Positions 12,601 through 24,361 are shown, counted from the first letter of the stretch. The stretch: DNA of 64,000 nucleotides from Atherix ibis (GCA_958298945.1 OY282605.1:33520811-33584810); one strand, 5' to 3'. Notes: generated by a model from the letters alone, not told the origin. Program-made: numbers and translations.

Positions 12601-12750
12601 AATGTCCTGTGATGCAGTAGCTTCGATTTTATTTTAAGAATTTTTGATCAAAATAATTTGGATCTTCTGTTTTTTTTTTGTTGTTTCTTAAGGCTTTTTT
12701 TTATAGAGTGAGGTAGAAATGATCGAAAGACAAAGTGTAGGACTTTAAAC
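9621..12750. other. Spacer with one candidate micro-exon
   Basis: Mostly A+T-rich. Three loosely similar 'tgattcatctacaatgactc'-like stretches occur near 9,780, 9,990 and 10,275. A more complex block at 10,880-11,350 includes a short tandem 'acccagtag' pair (about 11,170) but shows no coding motif in either strand. The block at 12,200-12,650 is also complex and unidentified; it may be 3' flank of the R1 relic. The only gene-like signal is the splice-bounded segment at 11,535-11,581. Confidence 0.45.
11535..11581 (+). other. Candidate 47-nt internal exon
   Basis: A long pyrimidine-rich tract ends in 'tttgtttattccag' (AG at 11,533-11,534). The 47-base segment that follows is more G+C-rich than its surroundings, and a strong donor, GTAAGT, begins at 11,582. 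Only one of the three frames is open, giving GPFPVDNIGIRLIAF plus two bases. I do not recognise the peptide. The splice signals fit an internal exon of a gene with very large introns, but a 15-codon open frame is easily obtained by chance. Confidence 0.3.
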
Positions 12751-12759
12751 CACTAAAAC

Positions 12760-14030
12760 CACCTTACTATCTCACTTTTCTATATGTTCCCACGTACCCG
12801 CCATCACTACTCTGGTGAATATTTACTTCCGTCATTCAGACTTAGTCTTTTTAGGACTATTGTCGCAAGGAAACTTTGACAGCCTCCCAAGCCGTCCTTG
12901 AGTTCAATATTAGAGATAATATATTTTTCGGTATGAAGCCTCTTCAATTTCCGCATTAAATCGGACGCTGTAAAATAACACGGGCTCCGCGCTCTCTATA
13001 ATATCATCATAAAGAGGGCACATTGGGCTAGCATCCAATTAAAAGAGGAGTTGATAAGTCCAAAAACGTCTGTGTCCCATCAAATATTAGGATGGGTAGT
13101 AGCCAACATCACCACGTCATCGATCTATACACGGATCCACCGCCTAGATGAGGCACTGAGTCCATCTGTTATTGGGGTCATTATCCCAACGATTTTGCGT
13201 CAGATCGCGTCACAGTGTCACAGTGACCTCTTTGGCGGTATATTCTCTGCCGCTTATATACCAATATTTCGAACGGTATAATGCCGGGGCCACAATACAA
13301 ATAGCCTCGTATGACACCGTTCAGAATGTGCAGGTCACCCTCAATGCACTCCTACTGTAGATTGATACAACTCCACATATGTAGGTTGCTCTAATCAACC
13401 CATCTGCCCGAAATGGAGCAGCATACAGCAGGAATAATCTAAGTACGGTCGTCAGCAGGGTCCTCCTACTCTGCAGCGGTGTCCCTAGGTTCGGTATTAG
13501 GCACACCACTGCCATAATTGTCACCGCGGTTTTCCCGCCAAAGTATAATAGGTGTTCCAGAAACCAAAGCCTCTCAGCAATCAGCTTCCCTGGATACTTT
13601 AAAGATTGTCCCGGGCTCACCCCTTATTGGTCAATCCTAATGGTGATATTCTCTCTTCTGATCCTGCCCGTGATAAGGTCTTATGGTCCGCAAGGCTAAC
13701 ACCAGCTGCCAGAAGCCAATTTCTGAAGCAACAGTCTCATTACATAACTGTTCTACCTCTTTTAAGCGTTTTTCCACTACGCCCACAGCAACATCGTCAG
13801 CGAACGCGATAAATAACATTCCATAACATAGGGTCCAGAAACGGACCCTGTGGAATCCCCCTTGTAATTCTGTATGATCTCTCCCTACTACTCGTTCTGT
13901 ACAACATAATTTTACTACTTAGATACACTTCTATTATCCTGATAATGTACTCCGGAACACCTATTGAGGCGAGGGCATCCATGATTTTCAAAGCTAAAGA
14001 CTCCTATCTGTATGTAACTGGGGTTTATAC
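12760..14030 (-). pseudogene. R1-clade LINE ORF2 relic (RT to C-terminus)
   Basis: On the minus strand, reading down from about 14,000, translated pieces follow the order of an R1-clade ORF2 protein, which reverse-transcribes the element at its target. 'IMDALASIGVPEYIIRII' (about 13,970) lies in the palm. 'RGIPQGPFLDPMLWNV' (about 13,860) is followed by 'FADDVAVGVV' (about 13,800), with roughly 20 codons normally between them deleted. The thumb shows 'YPGKLIAERLWFLEHL', then 'QSRRTLLTTVL' and 'LLYAAP' (13,600-13,410). The tail shows 'GDVGYYPSQYLMGH'-like and 'SPMCPLYDDIIE' pieces (about 13,110-12,990), matching the C-terminal Cys-rich region. The 'AWEAV' helix is near 12,880. Several frameshifts and stops are present, and the 5' part (endonuclease and ORF1) is absent. 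Confidence 0.8.
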
Positions 14031-14138
14031 GTTAATCCCTCCTAGCCATGCAGTACATGTTTCTACCTTGTCTAGTACGAAAAATGGTCCTATAAAGTGT
14101 AATTAGGAAATATGTGTTTTTGTAGTAAATTATGAAAA

Positions 14139-14800
14139 ATGGAACATCCAAATTTGGAGCAACGATATGCCACCATATTTTATGTTAAAATTAATGAATC
14201 TACAAAAATGATTTATGAAGATTTTTTGGGTGGCGAAAAAATTTTTTGGACTGCCAAGAAGCTTGTTATTAAACATCAAAAACTGATGAATATGTGGAAC
14301 ATTTTTTTAATATAATATCCTCTTTTTATAAATAGATCCCCGAAAAGCTTTGAAAAAGTGTTTTTTTGATCAGATCGAATTTTGCAGACACTTGAACGCT
14401 ATCTTCAACAAGTTTTTGTCAGAAAATGTAATTCGTATGATTCTCCACACTCCCTGATCAAGCTTAATTTGATATTTTATTGTTCTCTAATAGCAAAAAA
14501 TACATGAGAGAAGTAGTATTGTCGATAACAACCAAAGGAGTGTAATAGAGGAGCTAAAACCCGATTTTAGTTAAAGCTTTTTAGCACTGCTAGGAGATTG
14601 GAAAAAAACGCCTCTGTCGATGTATAAAACTATCTCTGCAGATGTGTATATTGACTATAAAAATAATATAAAATTGTTACAGAAAAATAAGGTAGCTCAT
14701 TACTTTTCAGTCAAACCTCGTACCAGAATGAAAGTCCACTTAAAAGCAAGTCACTTAAATATGGACCACACTGTATATAGGAACCACTTATTTGCCTATT
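14139..14800 (+). pseudogene. Possible mariner-like transposase relic
   Basis: An ATG at 14,139 opens a frame starting MEHPNLEQRYATIFYVKINE, which resembles the first helix-turn-helix of mariner transposases. It ends after about 58 codons. Around 14,598-14,630 one frame reads 'WKKRLCRCI', similar to the conserved WKKRLxxCI of mariner C-termini. The catalytic region between them is too degraded to recognise; no DD34D motif was found. No TIRs were identified. It could be a short, decayed mariner or a coincidence of two weak matches. Confidence 0.35.
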
Positions 14801-17080
14801 AAAAATGTTACAACTTTTTCATTTAAAAACTGGATATGAAAAGAGCAGTTCTAGAATTAATGGAATTATTAGTATTTGTTAAATATTAACAATATCTTAT
14901 AAATTTTAATTTTTATAACATTTTATTTAAAATATTAAATAAAAAATAACCATTTAATGTGAATTGCTTAAAATCAAAATAAGTCTATAAGAATTCGAAA
15001 TATTTTTGATGGAAATTTTGTTAAAAAAAACATTTTTTTTTTTTAACAAAAATACATTTTCGAATTTTTAATTTTTACTAAATAAATTATTTATAAATTT
15101 TTAGTCGAAATATATACTTTATAGACCTAATTTTATTGTATCTTATGTTTTCCATTTTCAATATTCAGTAGCAAACGGTGATTTTTTCTAATAAAATTGC
15201 CTATTATTAAAAATGCCTTAATAAATATTTATATTTAAATCAAATAAAATATAACATTTTGGCGAAAAATTTTTTTCAAGTTAAAATAAAAGATTTTGTA
15301 TAAAAAATTTCATCAAGAAACTTTTAGACCAAATGGCGACTTATTTGCATTTTACCTTTAACGTTGAACGAAGACGAAGATAAAATCAATCATTTTGATA
15401 GCTGAACAGAGTAAAATCTTAAAGAAAATTTACATATTATTATTATTACGCAAGATTATTCTATAAATTATTATAAAGGGAATCATTAATTCGAATATTT
15501 TTTAAACGCACACATCTTTCAAAATTAATTTTATGATAATTTAGGCAAGAATCAAGCCAAAGTGAACTTGTTTAAGCAAAAATTATGGCAAGAAAAAACA
15601 TTTTTTTTGGGCTTTCTAATTTAGTTTAGAAATTTTTCTAATTTTTAACGTTCAATTTGAATAAATTATATTTATTTTTTTAAATTGGAAATATTCTTTT
15701 ATGGCAATATTAGTTGTTGGTGTATTAGTTGTTCAATCAAAGGGATTTATGAATGGACCTTATTCGTTCTATAAAAATCATATTATTTACATAAAATTAT
15801 AATAAATTCAATTGCCAAATATTGGTAGAATTAAATTTCATAAATTAATTAAGATACTATTAATTAGAGTAATTGCAGAATCATCTAGAGTTAAGATACT
15901 CTTATACATAATAGGCTGAGTTTATGGCGATTTTATAGTAATTTTTTTCTATATCAAATATCGAAAATATTTAGTTTTTTTTCGAAATTTCTTTTTTTTT
16001 TGTCTGTAAGATTATTAAAAAGATATTAAATTTATAGACTTTTGATTGAGAAGATCAAATAACAAAATTTAAAAGAGAATTTTTTGGTATTTATTGTATA
16101 AAAAAAATGGAAATTGATGAAAAGTATTATGAAAAATATTAGATATTATTAAAAATTAATCCCCGCATTAAACTGAACGAAAGTACTTATTTTAAATGGA
16201 GATTATTGAACAAGTTTTTATATTAAGAAAATTATAAAAAAAAACTCAACTACAATCTACAACGTAATATAGTATCTAAAAAGTATTGTTTTGATAAAAA
16301 AATAAATAAAAAAACATCTTTTTGAGAATTCGATTAAAAAAACCTAAATCCCAATGCGAATGTGTACATCTTCTTTAGCAAAAGATTGATGTCTTTTTGT
16401 GTCCGCCCTTATGAACTATCGAATTCATCAGATTTCCTGTCGATAAACACACTTGTTCGCAATATTCAGTATTATCAACCCTGACAATGGTTTCAAAGAA
16501 TTTGCAATTTAATCGTTTCGTTGGTTAAAAGTAGTGTGACATGACAATATATTTCTGTAAAGCTATATATTTTAAAAGGACTAAGAGGAGAAACCCTTTT
16601 TTCTTCAATATAATCACAGGATTAAGAGAGATTATTTTTAAAAAAATTTCTTTGTACGCATTTTGCCTTTTTTCATTATTGGAAATACAAAAAAAAAACA
16701 TCACTCAATTTGTACTTACGCATTACGAATTTATTTATATCATTAAATATTCAAATAGAAAATTGAAATGTCAAAACTTTGATAAATAAGACAAATTTTT
16801 TAATTAGACATTACCGAAAATTGAAAATTTAGTTGATTGACAATCATGTGACAACGGTAATACCAATCAAAAATGTCATTTGATCTGTCATAATACAATA
16901 AAATATTTAAGCATAAAATATCTTATGGAAAAATTTGTAAAAAAATATTAAATTAAAGAAAATTGTGTATTTTGAATAAGAAAATTATTGAAAAAATTTG
17001 TATCTTTACAAAATTTTGTTCAAAAAATTTGTATCTTCAAAAACTTCAATTTAATTATAAAATATACAAAAAATATCCGG
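14801..17080. other. A+T-rich spacer
   Basis: Mostly low-complexity. A denser stretch at 16,330-16,520 is of mixed composition but without coding or RNA motifs. An 82-codon frame at 16,541-16,789 looks like chance. Confidence 0.5.
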
Positions 17081-17545
17081 CTTCGAATGCTGATTTTTAG
17101 AACAAATTTTTATCATAGCAGCTCATTTCTCGTTTGGTGAATATGTCCATAGGAAAGATTTATCATAAATGGAGCTCTACAAATTCACAAATAACTATGA
17201 ATTATTCTTAAAAAATTATTGGGTCTGAAGGTATCATTGGTCCGTATTTTTTTTTGAAAATTAAGAAGCAAAGATAATTTCCCTTAATTCTGAGCTCCAT
17301 GATAATATACGAAATATTTTTTGTACTGAATTGAAAGATTAAAAATTAAAATTTATAAAATTTTGATAAAAACACTATACAAAATGACAAGTTATCATTA
17401 AAAGCATCGACACAAACCAAACAACACGACAAATTGGCAGTTTTTTTTACATAAAACTTTCCCAGAATGCGTAATTTTGAGATTTGTCGATGTCATTTTG
17501 GCCTCTAAAAACGTGGAATTTGATGTCAATGAACTATTTATTGTA
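17081..17545 (+). repeat. Rep-A copy, plus strand
   Basis: Diverged copy with recognisable family sections in order. These are 'cagctcatttctcg' (about 17,120), 'ggtctgaaggtatcattggt' (about 17,222), an 'attctgagctccat' section (about 17,287), and the 'gagatttgtcgatgtcattt' module (about 17,480). It is followed almost directly by the next, longer Rep-A block. Confidence 0.6.
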
Positions 17546-17872
17546 AGATTATGGAAATATTCTTAAAATTTTATAGCATTTACAAATCAATGTCTGTCAA
17601 ATAATGAGAGATTAGTTTTGGCTAACAAGTGTGGAAGTTGTGTCTTGTGCATGTACTATTAAATGATCCAGTTTACAATTTGGCAAGTATAGCCCCATTA
17701 TTTGATAGTTTTAATATACAATATTATTTAAAGTTAACATTAATTTGGCCATTTTATATTATGGATCGATTTACTACTAAACAATATATAAAAAGATATT
17801 AAATAGGTCAATAATTACGCCAATAAGTAAAATTTTCATATTTGAGGCTTTGAAAACCCACAAAGAATTTTT

Positions 17873-18017
17873 CAAAAGCCATTGTATTTATGAAAACTGA
17901 CTATCTCATATGCATTTTGATCTGAAAGTGTCATTGTCCTGTATTTTTTTGAACAATGACAGTTTCAGACCAAAATGCATACGAGATAGTCAGTTTTCAT
18001 AGATACAATGGCTTTTG
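17873..18017. repeat. 64-bp-arm foldback inside Rep-A
   Basis: Arms 17,873-17,936 and 17,954-18,017 are reverse complements with about four or five mismatches over 64 bases, separated by a 17-base spacer. The left arm is the usual Rep-A section; the right arm is the same section inverted. The homologous position near 48,595 has only the direct arm. Confidence 0.9.
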
Positions 18018-18294
18018 AAAAAAAAAACTTCTGAGTTCCTGATAATCAGCTTTTTTTCAATATTATCTTAAGAATTTTAACATGGATCATATGAAGTCTT
18101 AACAAGTCACGGAAAATGACAAATTTTTGCTGTAACGGGCAAAACGCACTTTTGAGATTTTGTCATCGAAGATCGTACGATTTGACACCGTTTTACGTTG
18201 TTTTTGCTTTTAAAACTACATAAAAAATCTTAATTTTTAAACTTTAGACTATTTTGAAAATGTGCGAAAAAATCGCACAGCGTCAAATCACACG

Positions 18295-18380
18295 AGACCG
18301 AGACGGAACTTCTAGCAGAACTCGATCAAATTAAATGATCGACACGGGATTTCTAGCAGAACTCGATCTTTTTCAGGTCA
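18295..18380 (+). repeat. Tandem pair of a 45-base unit
   Basis: 'cttctagcagaactcgatc' occurs twice (about 18,308 and 18,350) with 'aaatgatcgacacggga' between. The same pair is present near 49,050-49,110, so the duplication predates the block duplication. Confidence 0.75.
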
Positions 18381-19800
18381 TTTTCAATGACTATTTTCGT
18401 AAATTTGAAGCTGTAAATCAGCCATTACTTGACGGATATTCATTTTTTTAAATACTTTAAATATTAAGAGCTTTTAAAAACCAACATCTGACTACATAAA
18501 AATTATGTTTTACATAGCATTACAAGAAAAAATATCCAACAGCGTCAAATCACACGATCTTGGCGGCCAATTGACAAAACAAAATCTTGAAAATTACGAT
18601 CGCATTATATTTTTATTCAATTTATGAATAAAATTTAAAATAACTGAACCTTAATTTTTGACATTAAAAGTACGAATTTAATTTAAGCGTTTTTTTTTCA
18701 AGTCAAAAAATATTAAATCCTAGAAAAAATTCACCTGATAGCTATCTAAATATTATGGAATTTTTATGCCAATGGCAAGACTTTTGCAATATAATAAAAG
18801 AAAGTTTTTAATAAAATATGAATTTTTATTATACCTTATTAAGTGCAAATTTTAAAAACGCTAGTTGGTTAACATTTTACCACCAATTAAATATGTCTCA
18901 GCTGCTCTGTTATGAGACCATTAAATATTTAATCCGAAAATATCTTAAAAAAGAATGTAATAAAAATTTAATATAAAATAAGAAATTTAAATAAAAAAAA
19001 ATTTTTTAAGTGTTTCTGAAAAGTTAAATAAAAAAATACATAATTTAAAAAGGGTAAATTTTATTAATGTGACAATTTGTGGCACTTTCCAGGACACGTA
19101 ATTTTGAGATTTGATGATATCAATCGGTCGCATTTGGTGGTGTGATTTGTCCATCATTGGACCTTTTCTTATAAGGCTATGCAAAATAATCGTATTTATT
19201 CATATAACTTTTAAAATTTCAATTATGTAAAAATCAATTAAAAATTACCTTTTTCGAAAAAGTTATTAAAAAATAACCTCAAAAATATTGAGTACTGCAA
19301 GAAGTCTCATGAAAGACATTAAAATATAAAGATTAACGTCATTTCATCTTTAATGTCTTTAAGGACATTTAAGTATATACTTTGCATTATGGCATAGTCC
19401 ATGTAATATGTTGAAATATATTTTTTATTTTATGAAAATCCTAGTTTTAAGTTTATTTTATTATTCAATTTTAGTCGGCATATTTTGGATTCTTTGGAGA
19501 ACAATTTTTCCCTGGGATTTTATTTTTCCCCCCTTTTTTTTAAAAATAGTTTTTCTTTTGTAGCATATTTTACCTGATACCATTTTTATCTTTTTCAAAA
19601 CTAATCTTTATTTCCCTTTCGAAAACTGCCTAAAAATTTTCCTTATTTTTCTTTAATAATTTTTTTTATTGATTGTGTTAACATCTTCAGGTGTCTCCCA
19701 GTAAAACTTTATGTACTTTGGCATGATTTTTGTTAAGGACATTTAAATACTTTACATTATGATATGGTCCATGCAATATGTTAAAATAAAGATAGTTATT

Positions 19801-20190
19801 TATTAATAGTGATGGCCGAATTTGAGCTCAATAGAGCTCATAAACAAAAAAGTCATTGAAAACCACCTCGAAAATATTAAATCCTGGAAAACAATTTTTG
19901 AAAGCTATTATATTTAAAAAAATCTTTTATTTTATTCATGATGGCAAACATTTTCTAATAGTTTTAATTAGCATTTTTTTTAAAAACAAAATTTCAAATC
20001 CATTTCAATAAAATTTACTTTCCAAATTACAATTTGGATAATCCTTTACTAATCGAAAATTCCAGTTTTTCCCTTATTACACCCTTAAATATTTACTCAG
20101 AAAATTAAGGGCTTAACGAAAATTTAACATAAGATAATAATAATTAAATAAACAAAAAATTTAAACTATTTCCGAAACGTTAAATAAAAA
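19801..20190 (+). repeat. Rep-A 3' module
   Basis: Starts 'atggccgaatttgagctcaa', passes 'aaccacctcgaaaatattaa' and ends past the family end box at about 20,028 ('ttactttccaaattacaatt'). A closely related module lies at 49,150-49,510, but inside the second block rather than after it. Confidence 0.7.
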
Positions 20191-21802
20191 ATTTTGATTT
20201 CCCTTTTAAAAATTACTCAATTATTTACTTCCTTAAAAGTATCTATAAATTTTTTTTTATATAAAATCAATTAATTTTTATTATAAAATTGATTGATTTA
20301 ATTCCTTGTTTAAAAAATAAAATAAAATAATAATGAATATATACGGATGTTGTTTGTTATTTTCTATTAAAAATAATTAAATTTTTAATACTTAAATTTA
20401 TGTTTAAATGGATAACAAGTGTCGGAACAAGTAAAACATATATTATTTTTTTGTTATGCAATTGGAATTAGTTTTAGGATATTTAGGAGGCTTGTTGATT
20501 GGGGGGAGAGGGAGGTGTAAAAAAATTATGTTAATCGAAATATTTCCAATTAACGACAATGTTTGTAATGTCAGAAATTTTTGATAAATTATCACCATAC
20601 CGAAAACAACTATCATATTTCTGTTGATTGGCTAAAAAACTATTCGTACATTGAATTGTTTTGTAATTTACGCAACATGTTCGCATAGAAATGTACTATG
20701 CCTGAGTGTTGCTGATTATTTGCGGGTGGATACCATCAATCATAATCATAACTGAGTATTGAAAATTAAAAAACCAATCAAATCAAGTTTAAATCATTAC
20801 AATCAGCAGTAAACACCTGTTATTTTTGAAAAAAAAACCAAATGAAATTGATAATATTACCAAATAAATGTTTTTTAAATTTTTAACTTTGAAAAAAAAA
20901 TGAATAAAAATTAATTTAATTAAAGTTTGATTTTTTGTTGTTGTTGAAAATAATCGATTACAATTTGATTGCTTATTGGTTTCGGATCATCACCAAATTG
21001 GTGACACAATACCGACTTTGTTTAAGAAAATAATTAATATTCATGAGCAATTTTTATTCTATATTTTGTAGAAAATATAAATTTTTTATTAAGAAAAGTT
21101 TTTAAACTTGATTATTATATAACTATCAGGTTTAGATACTAGATACTTTCCCGACATACAATAATATTTGCATATTAGTTTTAATGTAAAAATGAAAATT
21201 TTTCAATAAATAGCAAAAAATATTATACGAAGCTGTAAATTTATTTACATTCTATTAAACTATCACACTTTTAGCAATTTTAATAATTTTTTTAAAAACT
21301 TTTAATTATAGTACGAAAATGATAGTAAATTTTATATGGTTAATAGTAAATATCTTCAATAAAAATAATATATAATACAGAATAAATCCATCTGTTTACA
21401 TCGAATTTTAATAATAACTGCTACCAATCAAAAACATTTCTTTTCTGAAAGATTTTTATTGGATTCACCTTGAACTTGATGCTACTCTTAAATATCAATA
21501 AATATTATTAACCCTGAATTTATTAATTTATAATAAAAATTATTGTTTTTTTAATTCGAAATTTTTTATTTTCATTAATTTTGTAAATATTTACTAAAAT
21601 CCCAATAATGCTAATAAAAAGTGTTTACCTGAAAAAAAATATTGAAATTTTTACTAAGAAAAGAAAAACCAGAAAACTGCCATAAATTAATTAACCTTTT
21701 TGGACAATTTAAAAATTTTTGGTTTTTGTTTTTATATTAGAATATTCTATATTTTTATACTTTTTGTTGTGTTTGTGTTTTTTTATTAAAAATTATATTG
21801 AA
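20191..21802. other. A+T-rich spacer
   Basis: The part at 20,560-20,830 is more complex than its surroundings and could be conserved non-coding DNA. A G-rich tract lies at about 20,497-20,517. No coding motif or RNA gene was recognised. Confidence 0.5.
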
Positions 21803-21857
21803 ACTATTAACATTTTAAAAATGTGTATAACCAATATATTTTTGTGTAAATAGGTAT

Positions 21858-22092
21858 AATTAAACTATATCTGAGAGAAAGTAACTTCCAAAATTTATGA
21901 AAATCAAGAATATTTTTTTATATCTGGCATTACCCAGGGTAGCATCCTTGATCCCATTCCTATAAATATTTATTTTTCTGATATCCCTACTATAAATAAT
22001 GTCCTCATAGCTACGTGTACCAACGATATAGCTAAGAATCCTAAAACTCCAAGAATGGTTTATAAAATAGAAAATAAACATAAACTAGGGAA
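21858..22092 (+). pseudogene. Jockey-type reverse transcriptase fragment
   Basis: One frame reads 'GITQGSILDPIPINIYFSD' then 'IPTINNVLIATCTNDIAK'. This matches the Jockey-clade core GIPQGSxLGPxxYNIYxxDIP followed by the FADDTA catalytic box, here degraded to 'TCTNDIA' with one catalytic Asp replaced. Upstream 'YLRES' matches the usual YLxxR just before this core. Only about 75 codons remain. The same fragment, shortened, is at 29,476-29,545. Confidence 0.7.
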
Positions 22093-22111
22093 AAAGTGTG
22101 CAAAGTGTTAC

Positions 22112-22196
22112 GGGCTAAGACGACACTGTATTGAAGAATAATTAAATTTTTATTGAATAAATCAATTTTTTGTTTCATTTATCGCTGACTTATCAT
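22112..22196 (+). mobile_element. Mariner right-end fragment
   Basis: The sequence corresponds to the stop codon, 3' leader and terminal repeat of the mariner at 36,876-37,543: 'gaagaataattaaattttta' followed by 'cgctgacttatcatactgc' at about 22,176-22,194. Only the last few codons of the transposase are present. The Jockey fragment lies immediately upstream. Confidence 0.7.
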
Positions 22197-23254
22197 ACTG
22201 CTCTCTTATAATTCACAAACCAGTAAGAAATTGAGTTTTAATAATACCCTTATTTTTATGATACAAGAAATATTTTTTTGCTAATGGCAAATTTGTTTTT
22301 TTTTTGTATTTTTAAAAAATATTAATTAAAAAAGTTTTTAAAAATAATTCGATTTATTATTGAATTTTTTTTTAATCTTAAAAAAATTACCCAATATGTG
22401 TATTTATCAAAAAAGTTCTTTGAAAAGATAATTTTATTTCTTATATTGTATAAAATTTCTATTTATAATAAGAATTGTTTATGAATAGGGAATAAATATA
22501 AATTAGGGAAAAAAGTGTGCATGTTACTTTTACCATCTGTCATGAATTGTCCATCGCAATACTACTGAACGGCAGTAAAATACCGCAGAATATGAAAGTC
22601 TGCTAATAAGATAGTGCGATTATTTATATTACTAAATTATTAATAAAAAGTAAATTATATTGTAAATAAATAACAAATTACTTAAACATATATTGACTTA
22701 CAGACTTAAATTTTAAAATTTAACCAAGCCTTCATTGTGACTTAAGCGTTCCTTTTGTCTATGAAGTCTTCTTGCAATATCTTAATCCTTTTGTAAGAAG
22801 AAACGATCTTCTCTTACCTCTCATCAGAGTTGGCTGACTCGTCGGTTACAGTAAAATTATATTGGACCACCTTTATCATAATTCATTTTTAATAATAGTG
22901 CTCCAATTACATAAATTTTCATACACAAAAACAAAGAAATTCTGTGAATAAATACTTGCAAAGAAAATGAAATTTTTTAAAGTGTCCCCAATCACCTGTA
23001 ATTTTGTAATTTTTAACTTTGTAAATTTGAGAACATTCTTTTTTTTTTTTGAATATTCCTAAATTTGTCTTTTTTTTATAAACAAAATACAAAATTTCCC
23101 TTTAAAGTATGATCACAACATAAACTTGTTCTTTCTTAATTCAAAGGCAGTCTCGCAATATTTCCTATACACCCAAGAGTGAGACTATTATCATTTTACA
23201 AATGTGTGTAACCAATATATTTTTATGTAAATAACTTAATGCCACGATACTTAA

Positions 23255-23335
23255 GCAAGTTGCCTACAACTGAAGAGATACCTGAACATGCCCCTACCTG
23301 GATTCGAACTCATGTCCCTACCTGGATCGAATAAT
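23255..23335 (-). repeat. Possible tRNA-derived SINE fragment (B box only)
   Basis: On the minus strand the sequence contains 'gagttcgaatcc', a perfect match to the RNA polymerase III B box (GGTTCGAATCC) except for one base. 'ggtaggggcatg' follows. The stretch 'atgtccctacctgga' is partly duplicated. No A box or tRNA-like fold is visible, so this is either a truncated SINE or coincidence. The SINE-like unit at 42,363-42,456 has a similar B box and downstream 'gcatg'. Confidence 0.3.
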
Positions 23336-23418
23336 TCAATTTGCGTTTTGGAAAACATACAATTAATCTTAACATATTTGGAATTTAGATTTTGATAAAA
23401 TTAATCTTTTATTTTATT

Positions 23419-24361
23419 CTACTGAGACTTTCTACTTTAAATTTCCACTAAAAATTTCTAATAAAAATGTCTACTAAAAAGTTCTACTGAAAATTTCTAC
23501 TGGAAATTTCTAAGAAAAATTACTACTGCAAATTTCAACTGAAAATTTCAACGGAAAATTCTTACTGAAAATTCATATTGAAAATTCCTACTCAAATTTT
23601 CTACTAAAAATTCCTACTGAAAATTTCTACTAAAAATTTGTTTCTCAAACTTTCTACTGGAAATTCCTACTAAAAATGTCTAAAGGAAATTCCTACTGAA
23701 AATTTTTACTGAAAATTCCTACAGAAAATTTCTATCGATAATTCATACTGAAAATTCCTACTAAAAATTCCTACTGAAAATTTCTACTGAAAATTCCTAC
23801 AGAAAATTTCTATCGATAATTCCTACTGAAAATTCCTACTAAAAATTTCTACTGGAAATTCCTACTAAAAATTTCTAAGGAAAAATGCCTACTGAAAATT
23901 CCTACTGAAAATTCCTACTGAAAATTTCTTAGGGAAAATTCCTACTGGAAATTCACATTGAAAATTCCTACTGAAAATTTTTACTGGAAATTCATACTAA
24001 AAATTTCTAAGGAAAATTCCTACTGAAAATTTCTACTAAAAATTTCTACTAAAAATTCCTACTGAAAATTTCTGCTGGAAATTCCTACTGAAAATACATA
24101 TTGAAAATTCCTACTGAAAAATTTCGACTGAAAATTCCTACTAAAAATTTCTACTGAAAATTCATATTAAAAATTGCTACTGAAAATTTCTACTAAAAAT
24201 TCCTACTGAAAATTTCTTTTAAAAATTTCTACTAAAAATTCGCACTGAAAATTCCTACTTGAAATTCCTACTAAAAATTTCTAAGGAAAATTCCTACTGA
24301 AAATTTCTACTGAAAATTCCTACAGAAAATTTCTATTGATAATTCCTACTGAAAATTCCTA
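23419..24361 (+). repeat. 13-bp minisatellite, about 70 units
   Basis: About 940 bases of near-uninterrupted tandem repeats with consensus [C/T]CTACT[G/A]AAAATT, a 13-base period. Higher-order 26-base alternation of CCTACTGAAAATT and TCTACTAAAAATT types is visible. Variants include 'CTAAGGAAAATT' and 'CTATCGATAATT', and some recur in phase; a segment near 23,700-23,770 reappears near 23,790-23,840 and 24,320-24,355, which suggests duplication of multi-unit blocks. Thirteen is not a multiple of three, so no long repeat protein is encoded. Confidence 0.95.

Larger units (their letters stand above)
17570..19800 (+). repeat. Long Rep-A block, copy 1
   Basis: The block is shared as a whole with 48,180-50,720. 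Both begin with 'ttttggctaacaag' (about 17,616 and 48,263), run through the 'cattttgatctgaaagtgtc' section and the 'cttctagcagaactcgatc' pair, and include the 'caacatctgactacataaaa' section. A segment with 'gttggaccttttcttataagg'-like sequence follows, and both end at 'gttaacatcttcaggtgt' (about 19,677 and 50,669). This copy has an inverted duplication (17,873-18,017) that the other lacks. Short frames on the minus strand at 18,987-19,184 exist only because the copies match and are not genes. Confidence 0.8.
21803..23232 (+). repeat. Rep-B mosaic repeat, copy 1
   Basis: 21,858-23,176 matches 29,476-30,620 with deletions. From left to right it holds a Jockey RT fragment, a mariner transposase tail and right end, and about 1 kb of unclassified sequence. 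Markers in the unclassified part are 'ggcagtaaaataccg' (22,572), 'cttcttgcaatatcttaatc' (22,768) and 'ggcagtctcgcaatatttcc' (23,146). Copy 1 is flanked by direct repeats of about 50 bases ('aaccaatatatttttgtgta' at about 21,830 and its counterpart at about 23,210), which copy 2 lacks. Confidence 0.75.

Noticed and set aside
16541..16789. 82-codon open frame, plus strand
   Set aside because: Low-complexity Lys/Phe/Ile-rich translation with no motif.
18987..19184. Minus-strand frame similar to one at 49,821-50,156 (shared 'MMDKSHHQM')
   Set aside because: Similarity follows from the duplicated Rep-A block. The frames end at different places and include poly-T-derived Phe/Lys runs, so protein-level conservation is not shown.
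23255..23335. True tRNA gene
   Set aside because: Only the B-box-like word is present; no acceptor, D-arm or anticodon arm can be drawn.
23419..24361. CRISPR-like array
   Set aside because: The 13-base repeats have no spacers between them; it is a minisatellite in eukaryotic DNA.
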